From the NCBI GenBank assembly GCA_017389705.1, contig JAFPEE010000257.1:1-41046 (forward strand): DNA of 41,046 nucleotides. The letters are read 5' to 3'. Each line of letters starts with the position of its first letter. The first letter of the stretch is position 1. This DNA is from Prevotella sp. Its GTDB lineage: Bacteria; Bacteroidota; Bacteroidia; Bacteroidales; Bacteroidaceae. Below the pieces are notes generated by a model. That model was not told where the DNA came from, did not search any database, and worked only from the letters and a program-made list of their open reading frames with translations. Below are positions 8,411 through 16,600 of the stretch, one piece after another. The position numbers and the translations under genes were made by a program.

Positions 8411-11400
8411 TTAAAGTCCAACACGCAGTGTGAAGGTAAACTGCTTAGGCATAGGTACGGCAACACCACCAGTGTTGAAGAACTCAGGATCCTGACCGTT
8501 CAGCTTGCTGTCTGAGTAAATCAGGAACAGATTGGTGGCCTGCAGTTTGGCACTCAGACTATTGAGGTGCAACGGAGCAATCCACTTCTTGGGGAAGTCA
8601 TAGCTCAGAGATATTTCCTTCATGCGGATGAAGTCACCCTTTGCCACACGTGCTGTAGACTTGTTGTAAGCATTGTAGGCATAAGACAAACGCGAGTCGT
8701 TCTGCAGCATGCGCAAGTCTGCAATAGCGGGAATATCTGTAAATTTCTCGTCACCAGCCATAGTCCAGCGGTTCTTGAACTCCTTGGGCATAGCGTCCAA
8801 ATCTGAGTAAGAAGCGGCGAACGACGGGTCAAGGCGAATTACATTGCCATATGAGTATGTGGCAAAAATGTTCAGTGTGAAGCCTTTGTATTTAAAGGTA
8901 TTACCCAACGAGCCAGTAACAGTCGGGTCTGTTGGACCTTCATAAATCAGATAATCTGTGTCGTATGACTGGAAATCCAAATCACTGGTGGTCAGGTCGC
9001 CGTTTGTATTGATGAAAGTGGGGATACCATTCTCATTCAGTCCCTTGAAATCGATAGAGAACAGGGATCGATAAGGATAGCCAGGCATGGTGAAACCACC
9101 ATTACTGATCATGCTCATGACACGTGTATGACTTTCCAGATCAGTTACCTTGGTCTTCACATGAGAGAAAATGAAGTCTGTGCTCCACTGGAAGTCCTTG
9201 TTGACGATATTCTTGGTAGAAATACTCAGTTCTTCACCATGTGAACGCATAGAAGCAACGTTGGCATAGTCGCGAAGCGTACCAGTGGTTCCGTTAAGTA
9301 CACGCGGACCAATCAAATCGTAGTTGTTACGCTTGTACCAGTCGAACTGCACATTAATACGGTTATTAAAGAAACCGAGGTCGATACCCAAGTTGAACTC
9401 ATGCTTCTTCTCATAGGTCAAATCGGGGTTGGCAAAATCATAGATTTCCAGTCCGGACTCCTTGACATTGGCGAATGGACGCCAAGGGTTATAACTCTGA
9501 ATGATAACCTGTGCGTTGTTGGTAGCAGGCTTGTCACCAGTCAGAGAGTAAGAGGCTTTCAGGGTGGCATGAGTCAGTACATTCTTGAAAGTATTGTGGA
9601 ACCATGGCTCCTCATGGGCATTCCATGCGCCAGATACGTTCCAGGTTGGCAACCAACGGGCACTGGTTTCCTTGCCCAAACGGTTAGAACCTTCGTAGCG
9701 AACAGTTCCATTGATAATATATCGTCCTTTATAAGAGTAAGTGGCTGTTCCGAAGAATGACACCTCACGCCCATAGCTATTAGACAGTCCATAGTAATCA
9801 GCATTCTGCTCACTTGACTGTTTGAAGTAGCGATAATCGTAGTTAGGCAGGAAGCCCATGTCATACTGCATACCTATACCTTCAAAGTGGCTGCGGTTAC
9901 GGTCTGTATTGTTAATCTCCATACCAGCGAACAGATTCACAATGTGTGTATCATTATTGAATGCATCGTTGTAGCTTCCGGTCAGTCGGAGACTCCAGTT
10001 ATTCATCTTATACTTTGTCTCATTATAGAAACCGCCATTAGGCAAGACGCTGATAGGCAGCGAGTTGGCATCGTCTGGGTCTGTGTATAGCCACGGGTTG
10101 GCGTCACGCATGGTAGCATCGTCCATGGCACGGAACGACATGGCCTGATTAGAGTTCTCTCGTATACTGTGGGCTTGAGTGGTTCCAGAGTATTTGTATG
10201 ATGCCAAAGCAGCTAATTCCACCTGACGGATAGGCTTGTATTTCAACTCAGCTTGGATTTTCATGTCTACCACATCCAGATCCATATAGTTGTTTGCCAA
10301 CTCGTTGTGGATGTTAAACGGAGCATAGTTACGTACATAGAATGCATTGGGGTCCAGTGTACGTGAACTGTTCAGTGCATAGCTGTAAGGGTTGATGTCG
10401 AAGTCGCGACTGGTAGCACCGGTCACTGCATTGTTGCTCTGGCTTGTAGTACCGGGTGCCTTCTGCTTACGATAACTTGCATTACCAATCAAGTTTAATG
10501 AAACTTTCTTGGAAATGTTGTAGTTGGCATTGATATTGGTTGTGAATCGCTCCACCTTTGAAGCTTCAGTCCATCCTGGGTCATTCATGTAGCTGAACGA
10601 TGTGTAGTACTGGGCCTTCTCTGTACCTGTAGACATCGAAATAGAATGGTTGTGCATGATAGAGCTTGAGAACAGCTCATCGAACCAGTCCGTATTACGC
10701 ATCTCAGCCTCTCTCAGATAGGCATTTCTTGCCTCTGGGGTGTTTGCCAAGGCATAAGTTCCGGTGATGGGATCGTAGGTGTTCAGCAGATGGTACATCT
10801 TTCCGTAAACACCACTGCTGGCATAGCGATAGGTGCGACCAAAAGAAATCAAACCGTTGTTTTCCAATTCCTGATAGATACCCATCTGTTCCTGTGAGTT
10901 CATGATGTTGAAGTTAGAATAAGAGGGCTTCAGACGCATGGTGAACTCACCAGTATAGTTGATGCGGGTCTGTCCCTGCTTACCTTTCTTCGTTGTTACG
11001 ACAATCACACCAGCCATGGCGCGGGCACCATAGATGGAGGTAGCAGAACCGTCCTTCAGAATCTGGAACGACTCAATATCGTCTGCGTTCAGACCTGCAA
11101 TGGCCGATGAAATCAGGGTTTCGGCATCACCCGAAGACAAGGCATCGGCATCAACCTCAGTCACATCCTCCATGATTACACCATCAACAACCCACAGGGG
11201 CTTTGAAGAACCATAGATAGACGTAGCACCACGGACACGAATCTTAGGAGCTGTACCGAAGGTGCCTGATACGTTCTGAACGGACACACCAGCTACGCGA
11301 CCTTCCAGCGAACGTGAAATATCAGCCACACCGTCCAGCTTGGCTTTTTCAGCATCCAGCTTTGACGTTGCACCCGTAAACAGGCGCTTGTCCATCTTCT

Positions 11401-11719
11401 GCATACCCGTTACGACAACCTCCTCAATCTCTGCACTGTTACGCAGTGTGACGGTCATGCCGTTCTTGGGCGTTACGGTTTCGGTCTCCATACCGATGTA
11501 GCTTACTTGGATTTTCTTGCCCGAAGGCACCGAAATGGTAAAGTGACCATTGGCATCGGTCACGGTACCGGTCTTCTGTCCCTGCACCAAGACGGTAGCA
11601 CCGATAATCGGCTGGTTGTCTTCGGCAGAGATGACGGTTCCTGTGACTCTTGTCTGGGCCAGAGCCATTCCTACACTCAGGAAAAGGCAGGCCAAAAACA
11701 TCGTTAGTCTTTTTTCCAT
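8411..11719 (-). CDS. SusC/RagA-family TonB-linked outer-membrane transporter (operon A)
   Basis: The 1102-residue product is a SusC-type TonB-dependent channel. A signal peptide is cleaved after ALA (residue 21). A CarboxypepD_reg-like domain follows (about 23-95), then the plug, with EVVVTG, WVVDGVI and the SIYGARAMAGVIVVTTKKGK stretch, then a beta barrel to the C-terminus. It imports an unknown large nutrient with SusD. The first 60 codons resemble operon B susC, but the noncoding leader is more alike than the coding part. No TAnnTTTG promoter faces this gene from inside the inverted repeat, so it is probably silent in this orientation. Confidence 0.95.
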   Translation of the reverse strand: MEKRLTMFLACLFLSVGMALAQTRVTGTVISAEDNQPIIGATVLVQGQKTGTVTDANGHFTISVPSGKKIQVSYIGMETETVTPKNGMTVTLRNSAEIEEVVVTGMQKMDKRLFTGATSKLDAEKAKLDGVADISRSLEGRVAGVSVQNVSGTFGTAPKIRVRGATSIYGSSKPLWVVDGVIMEDVTEVDADALSSGDAETLISSAIAGLNADDIESFQILKDGSATSIYGARAMAGVIVVTTKKGKQGQTRINYTGEFTMRLKPSYSNFNIMNSQEQMGIYQELENNGLISFGRTYRYASSGVYGKMYHLLNTYDPITGTYALANTPEARNAYLREAEMRNTDWFDELFSSSIMHNHSISMSTGTEKAQYYTSFSYMNDPGWTEASKVERFTTNINANYNISKKVSLNLIGNASYRKQKAPGTTSQSNNAVTGATSRDFDINPYSYALNSSRTLDPNAFYVRNYAPFNIHNELANNYMDLDVVDMKIQAELKYKPIRQVELAALASYKYSGTTQAHSIRENSNQAMSFRAMDDATMRDANPWLYTDPDDANSLPISVLPNGGFYNETKYKMNNWSLRLTGSYNDAFNNDTHIVNLFAGMEINNTDRNRSHFEGIGMQYDMGFLPNYDYRYFKQSSEQNADYYGLSNSYGREVSFFGTATYSYKGRYIINGTVRYEGSNRLGKETSARWLPTWNVSGAWNAHEEPWFHNTFKNVLTHATLKASYSLTGDKPATNNAQVIIQSYNPWRPFANVKESGLEIYDFANPDLTYEKKHEFNLGIDLGFFNNRINVQFDWYKRNNYDLIGPRVLNGTTGTLRDYANVASMRSHGEELSISTKNIVNKDFQWSTDFIFSHVKTKVTDLESHTRVMSMISNGGFTMPGYPYRSLFSIDFKGLNENGIPTFINTNGDLTTSDLDFQSYDTDYLIYEGPTDPTVTGSLGNTFKYKGFTLNIFATYSYGNVIRLDPSFAASYSDLDAMPKEFKNRWTMAGDEKFTDIPAIADLRMLQNDSRLSYAYNAYNKSTARVAKGDFIRMKEISLSYDFPKKWIAPLHLNSLSAKLQATNLFLIYSDSKLNGQDPEFFNTGGVAVPMPKQFTFTLRVGL

Positions 11720-11839
11720 AAATCTCTCGTTTTGTTATTATTGAATAAATTAAATTATGTTTGCGTACATTATTATAAAAGAGCGTTTAGGCTCACGTCT
11801 GTTTTTTTATGTTAAATGTCACCTCTGCGGGAGAGGTGT
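11717..11839 (-). repeat. inverted repeat, copy 1 (leader of operon A susC)
   Basis: This 123-nt segment from the start codon outward is repeated in inverted orientation at 13516-13641. By hand alignment there are 126 columns with 6 substitutions and 3 single-base gaps, about 93 per cent identity. Uninterrupted identical blocks of about 29-30 nt lie next to the start codon, and the inner edge is an identical 19-nt block (11821-11839). Inside the coding sequence identity drops. Confidence 0.95.
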
Positions 11840-11847
11840 TTTTTTTT
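11820..11847 (+). terminator. hairpin with T run, possible insulator of the recombinase gene
   Basis: ACCTCT and AGAGGT around GCGGG (11821-11837), extended by a C-G pair, form a 7-bp stem followed by nine T residues (11839-11847) on the plus strand. It could stop antisense transcription from the operon A side before the recombinase promoter. Copy 2 has the same hairpin without the T run. Confidence 0.5.
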
Positions 11848-11853
11848 ATTGTA

Positions 11854-11861
11854 TATCTTTG
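11854..11861 (+). promoter_or_regulatory. probable promoter of the recombinase gene
   Basis: TATCTTTG matches the -7 consensus and lies 27 nt upstream of the recombinase ATG. No clear TTTG stands at -33, where the DNA is the hairpin and T run, so the promoter may be weak. Transcription runs toward operon B in this orientation. Confidence 0.5.
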
Positions 11862-11888
11862 CCCAAGTAATCACTAAAACAATATCCT

Positions 11889-12851
11889 ATGATTAAATTG
11901 TCTATCCATTTTACTTTCAGTCTTTTCGGAAGAAATAGGCAAACGCGTAAAAGCAAAGGAAAGCTGGATTTCTGCCAGGCTGCTCTTAACAGTATCGAAT
12001 CGTTGGTTGGGATAAGGGCCAAAAGTACCATTGACAACTATCAGACGGCGTTGCGCTCATTCAGTAGTTACACAAAACGCCCTTTGGCAATAGAAGATAT
12101 AAGCCCACAACTGATGGAAGGCTATCAACGATGGCTTACAGAAAAAGGTATTTCGCTGAATACCATTTCCTGCTACATGCGTTCTCTGCGGTCGCTTATC
12201 AACAAGATACAGCCGGAGGCTGACAGCCAAAGGCTCTTTAACAACGTCTTTACGGGGAAAGAGCGCACAGAGAAGCGATCCCTTTCGATAGAGGACGTCA
12301 GCCGTCTGCGACAACTCACCCTGCCTAGTCAATCCTCCCTGTCGTTTGCCCGCGACCTGTTCCTTTTCAGCTTTTATGCCCTCGGGATGCCTTTTGTTGA
12401 CATCGCCCATTTGCGAGAAACACAAATAAAGAATGGTTATATCGACTATAGACGACACAAGACGGGACAACGGGTTTGCGTCAAGCTGGAACCTCCCATG
12501 TTGAGGATTATCAACCGCTACCATGTAGCCGGCAGTCCCTATGTTTTTCCAATCCTCAACGATGGTGACGGGATGGGTATGGGAAAGGGGTATGAAGCAG
12601 GCCGTGCACGTTACAACCATCATCTCAGGCACTTGGGAAAACTTGCGAACGTCCAGCGCAAGTTGACCTCATACGTCGCGCGCCACACATGGGCCAGTAC
12701 GGCCTATCACTCCAACGTCAGCCTGCCAGTCATCTCCAAGGCCCTCGGACACAGCTCTCCCAACACCACTCAAGTCTACCTGCAAGCGATAGATGACCAT
12801 AGTATTGAGGCTGCAAACCGTATGCTGATAGCGCATCTGATGCGTGTTTGA
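11889..12851 (+). CDS. tyrosine recombinase, probable invertase of the susC switch
   Basis: The 320-residue product has an N-terminal core-binding domain (about 28-110) and a C-terminal catalytic domain (about 130-305). Visible active-site residues are Lys191, Arg265 in YVARHTW, His288 in LGHSS and the nucleophile Tyr297 in TTQVYL. The position of the first conserved arginine is occupied by proline in LGMPFVD (Pro168), and the histidine of the HxxR box is Tyr262. Loss of the first arginine is also known in the CTnDOT integrase, so activity is not excluded. It lies alone between inverted repeats that flank two divergent susC genes, which points to local promoter inversion rather than integration. 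The frame is intact. Confidence 0.9.
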   Translation: MIKLSIHFTFSLFGRNRQTRKSKGKLDFCQAALNSIESLVGIRAKSTIDNYQTALRSFSSYTKRPLAIEDISPQLMEGYQRWLTEKGISLNTISCYMRSLRSLINKIQPEADSQRLFNNVFTGKERTEKRSLSIEDVSRLRQLTLPSQSSLSFARDLFLFSFYALGMPFVDIAHLRETQIKNGYIDYRRHKTGQRVCVKLEPPMLRIINRYHVAGSPYVFPILNDGDGMGMGKGYEAGRARYNHHLRHLGKLANVQRKLTSYVARHTWASTAYHSNVSLPVISKALGHSSPNTTQVYLQAIDDHSIEAANRMLIAHLMRV

Positions 12852-13056
12852 TAGGTTTCTTGAATGTCTCGTAGACGTATTTATCTGATAATTTCTGTTT
12901 CTAAAAGTAGTGCTATATTTATGCATACATGCCTACATTTTCTTTTTAATTACTTGTTATACAAATAAATATACAATGTATACAGGTGGTGTATGTATAT
13001 TCATCTATACACGCTTTTTCTCAATAGAAATCAATCGGTACATGAGTGGGAGTTTA

Positions 13057-13122
13057 ATGCCGAGTGACTGGTGGTTTGGTGCCGAGAAACTATGACTTTG
13101 TTACCGAGAAACTCAAAAGGCT
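13057..13122 (+). repeat. three 22-nt-phased repeats with core CCGAGAAACT
   Basis: The core CCGAG(AA/TG)ACT occurs at 13060-13069, 13082-13091 and 13104-13113, each exactly 22 nt apart. A weaker unit may precede at 13035. Units two and three share ten identical core bases. The spacing is about two helical turns, which would place bound proteins on one face. The same core, TACCGAGAAAC, recurs in the array at 23004. Confidence 0.7.
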
Positions 13123-13157
13123 GTTTCTTGTGTCAGTTTTGTTGAAGTATCTTGAAA

Positions 13158-13200
13158 ATAATGTATGCTTATGCATCCTTATGCATGCAGCATACATTAT
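13158..13200. repeat. 12-bp perfect inverted repeat with ATGCAT-rich loop
   Basis: ATAATGTATGCT (13158-13169) and AGCATACATTAT (13189-13200) are exact inverted copies around a 19-nt centre with two TATGCAT motifs and a TGCATGCA palindrome. There is no T run, so a protein-binding site or cruciform is more likely than a terminator. Confidence 0.7.
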
Positions 13201-13476
13201 GCAAATAATTGTATATTAATGTATTAAGAGAATAGTGTAGAGATGTAAGTAAAATTTGGGACTTCCTATAGATTTATTTTTGAAGGTTCCACACATCGTG
13301 CCTTTGGCATGCTGTGCCTTGAGCTGTTGACGCTTCTGTGGGTCGTCCTTTAACAAAATGCAAACTTTTTAGCAAAATATCACATAAAAAGGGTAGTGGA
13401 GGGGCTCTTTTGTTAATTTCTTGCACTAAAATGTGCATTTTTTATAAATTTATTCGTTTTTTAGAAAAGTAAGTGC

Positions 13477-13484
13477 TATCTTTG
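13477..13484 (+). promoter_or_regulatory. promoter of operon B, on the invertible side
   Basis: TATCTTTG matches the -7 consensus. The expected -33 position has TTCG, an imperfect match. A start near 13489-13490 would give a leader of about 150 nt before the susC ATG. The box lies inside the inverted repeats, so it would move to operon A if the segment flipped. Confidence 0.65.
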
Positions 13485-13515
13485 CACGGACTTTTGGATG
13501 TGCGTTGGCATGTCC

Positions 13516-13641
13516 ACACCTCTCCCGCAGAGGTAAAATTTAACATAAAAAAACAAAGTGTGAGCCTAAGCGCTCTTTTTTATAATAATGTACGCAAACA
13601 TAATTTAATTAATTCAATAATAACAAAACGAGAGATTTATG
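13516..13641 (+). repeat. inverted repeat, copy 2 (leader of operon B susC)
   Basis: This 126-nt segment ends at the susC start codon and is the inverted partner of 11717-11839. Its inner edge (13516-13534) is the identical 19-nt element with arms ACCTCT/AGAGGT and core CCCGC. It contains no TAnnTTTG box itself, so transcription must enter from the invertible segment. Confidence 0.95.
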
Positions 13642-16600
13642 AAAGAAAGATTAACAATGCTTCTGGCCTGTCTTTTCCTCATGGTAGGAATGGCTATGGC
13701 CCAGACGAAAGTTAACGGTACCGTAACGTCTCAGGAAGACGGTCAGCCGGTTATCGGTGCTTCCGTTCTTGTTGTGGGAACGAGTGTCGGTACTGTAACG
13801 GATGCTAATGGTCATTTCTCGCTGACAGTTCCTGCTGGCAAGAAGACACTTCGTATTACTTATGTGGGTATGGAGCCCATTGAAGTAAGTGCCCGTCCTA
13901 ACATGCGTATCATGCTTACCAGTGACCAGAAGGCCCTTGATGAGGTGATTGTCGTTGCATATGGTACGGCAAAGAAATCGTCGTTCACAGGTTCTGCTGC
14001 CGCTATCGGTGGTGAGAAGATTACCTCACGTCCTGTGACCAACGTAACCAAGGCCCTCGACGGTCAGGTAACCGGTGTGATGACTACCAGTGGTAGTGGT
14101 CAGCCTGGTTCTGGTTCAAGCGTCGTTATCCGTGGCTTCGGTTCAATCAATGCCAGCAACAATCCCCTGTATGTGGTTGACGGTGTTCCCTACGGTGGTA
14201 GCATTAGCGCTATCAACCCTCAGGATATCGAGTCAATGACCGTGCTGAAGGATGCTTCTGCTTCTGCTCTGTATGGTGCCCGTGCCGCCAATGGCGTGGT
14301 CATCATCACAACCAAGAAGGGTAAGGAAGGTCGTCCTCAGGTACAGTTCCACAACACCGTGGGTTGGTCATGGCGTGGTGTCGACAAGTACGAGACCGTC
14401 AGTCAGCAAGACTTCGTTCAGTTGAGCTTCGAGTCGCTGCGTAACAGCTACCAGTATGGTAGTGGCTACAGCCGTGAGGATGCTACAATGCTTGCTATTG
14501 GTGACCTGGGTACTACGCTGGGTGGCAGCTCTAATCCTGAGCAGTACAACCCCTTCAAGAACTATACTTGGTCTACTATCATTGATCCTGCTACTGGCAA
14601 GATTCGTCCTGACGCTGTGTCAGCATACGATGACCAGTGGTACGACGGCATCTACAACAAGGGTGCCCTGCGTCACGAGCACACCCTGTCACTCAATGGT
14701 GGTTCTGACCGCACCAACTATATGCTGTCTCTGGGTTATGTTGACGAGAATGGTATTCTGATAAACACTGGCTTCCAGCGTTACAGTGCACGTGCCAATG
14801 TAGACTCTCAGGTTACTGACTGGTTCAAGACTGGTTTGAACACCAACTTGGCTTACACGAAGTCTACCTATAATCAGTATAGTGACACTCAGACCTCTAA
14901 CCCCTGGTACACCGCTCAGTTCATGGGTCCTATCTATCCTACCTATCTGAAGGATGCTGAGGGTAAGGATGTGCTGGATGCCAATGGCGAGCGCGTTTAC
15001 GACTATGGTGAGACTGGTCGTCCCGTAGCTAACGATTTCAACTCTCTGGGAGACCTGTCACTCGATAAGTCGTTCTCTAACAACGACAATGCCAGTGCAC
15101 GTGCCTACATGACCTTCGGTTCTGACAAGGAGTCGTTCGGTTGGGCACAGGGTCTGAAGCTCAACTTCAACCTGGGTATTGACTATATCAACTCTTCTAC
15201 CACTGAGACTTCTAACAAGTATCATGGTAATGCCAAGAACGCTCTGGGTCGTGTATACAAGTATGGAGAGCGCTATCAGACCTATACCTTCGGTCAGCAG
15301 CTCACTTGGAACCGCAAGTTCGGCGACCACACCATTGGCGCCCTGCTGGGTCACGAGTACTATGAGTACAAGTACAGTTACCTGTATGCTGCCAAGGCTA
15401 ACATCGTCGACGGTATCGACGAGTTGCGCCCTGCTGCAACACTGTATGACGCAGACTCTTATTCTAACAAGCATGCCATTGAGTCTTGGCTGGGCCGTGT
15501 ACAGTATAACTATAAGGACAAGTACTACTTCGACGCTTCTCTGCGTTCTGATGGTAGCTCACGTTTCCACAAGGACAACCGTTGGGGTACGTTCTGGTCA
15601 TTCGGTGCCAACTGGCGTGTTTCTGCCGAGGAGTTCATGAAGGACGTGAAGTGGGTGAGCAACCTGTCGCTGAAGGCTTCTTACGGTGAGAACGGTAACG
15701 AGGCACTGGACAGCTACTACGCTTGGCAGAATCTCTACTCACTGGGTTATCCTAACGCCAACCGTATCGGCGGCTTCGTTTCTACCCTGGAGAACAAGGA
15801 TATCTCTTGGGAGAAGAACGGTATGCTGAACATCGGTCTGGAGGGTGCGCTGTTTGACAGCCGCCTGCGCTTCAGCATTGAGTACTTCAGCAAGAAGACC
15901 AAGGACATGCTGCTGAACTACCCGATGGCTCTGTCAACCGGTTTCACTGGTTACGATGCTAACGTTGGTAACATGCGCAACTGGGGTTGGGAGTTCATGC
16001 TGTCAGGTACAGTGCTGAAGACCAAGGACATTGTTTGGAACATGACCTGGATGGGTACTGCTCAGAAAAACGAGGTGCAGAAGCTGACCGGTGAGACCGA
16101 CCAGATTGCCAGTGGTAACTATATTATCAAGGAGGGCTATCCCCTCTACACCTTCTACATGCCTCGTTCTGCAGGTGTTGACCCCGCAACCGGTAAGCAG
16201 CTCTACTGGGCTTACGACGACGTAGACAACTACCAGTTGGATGCTGAGGGCAATCCTGTTATCGGTGAAGACGGCAACCCCATTGTCGAGAGCACTACTC
16301 GTAACGAGTACATCACTACCGACTACAGCAAGGCTTCTGCAAGCCGTTACTTCGAGGGCGACCGTATTCCTGACCTCTATGGCAGCATCGGTACCGACCT
16401 GAAGTTGTTCGACTGCATCGACCTCTCAATCCTGACTACCTATTCTATCGGTGGTAAGATCTTAGACTCACGCTATACAGCATCCATGATGAACCTGTAC
16501 TATGGTAACACTTGGAACTCGAACATCCTGCGCCGCTGGCAGAATCCTGGTGATATCACTGACATTCCTCGTGTAGAGGTTGCATCTAAGGAGATTACCA

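Larger units (their letters stand above)
12852..13476. other. AT-rich noncoding region inside the switch
   Basis: These 625 nt lie between the recombinase stop codon and the operon B promoter, with no convincing gene. They hold three 22-nt-spaced repeats (13057-13122), a long palindrome (13158-13200) and several ATGCAT/TGCATAC motifs near 12920 and 13160-13195. A minus-strand frame without a good start (13216-13368) looks slightly protein-like. The region is a candidate for arm-type recombinase sites or binding sites of an expression regulator. Confidence 0.6.
11821..13534. other. candidate invertible segment with recombinase and single outward promoter
   Basis: The segment is bounded by identical 19-nt elements in opposite orientation (11821-11839 and 13516-13534). 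Each has 6-bp inverted arms ACCTCT/AGAGGT around a 5-nt core that reads GCGGG in one copy and CCCGC in the other. A tyrosine recombinase that exchanges strands at such sites would invert, not delete, the segment. The segment holds the recombinase gene and the promoter now facing operon B. Actual inversion is inferred, not seen. Confidence 0.75.

Noticed and set aside
11889-12851. Recombinase as a pseudogene or as the integrase of a mobile island
   Set aside because: The frame is full length with the tyrosine, histidine and second arginine in place. No tRNA or direct-repeat att sites flank it, whereas inverted repeats do.
13473-13715. 80-codon plus-strand frame over the operon B leader
   Set aside because: It starts before the likely transcription start, overlaps susC in another frame and lacks any recognisable domain.
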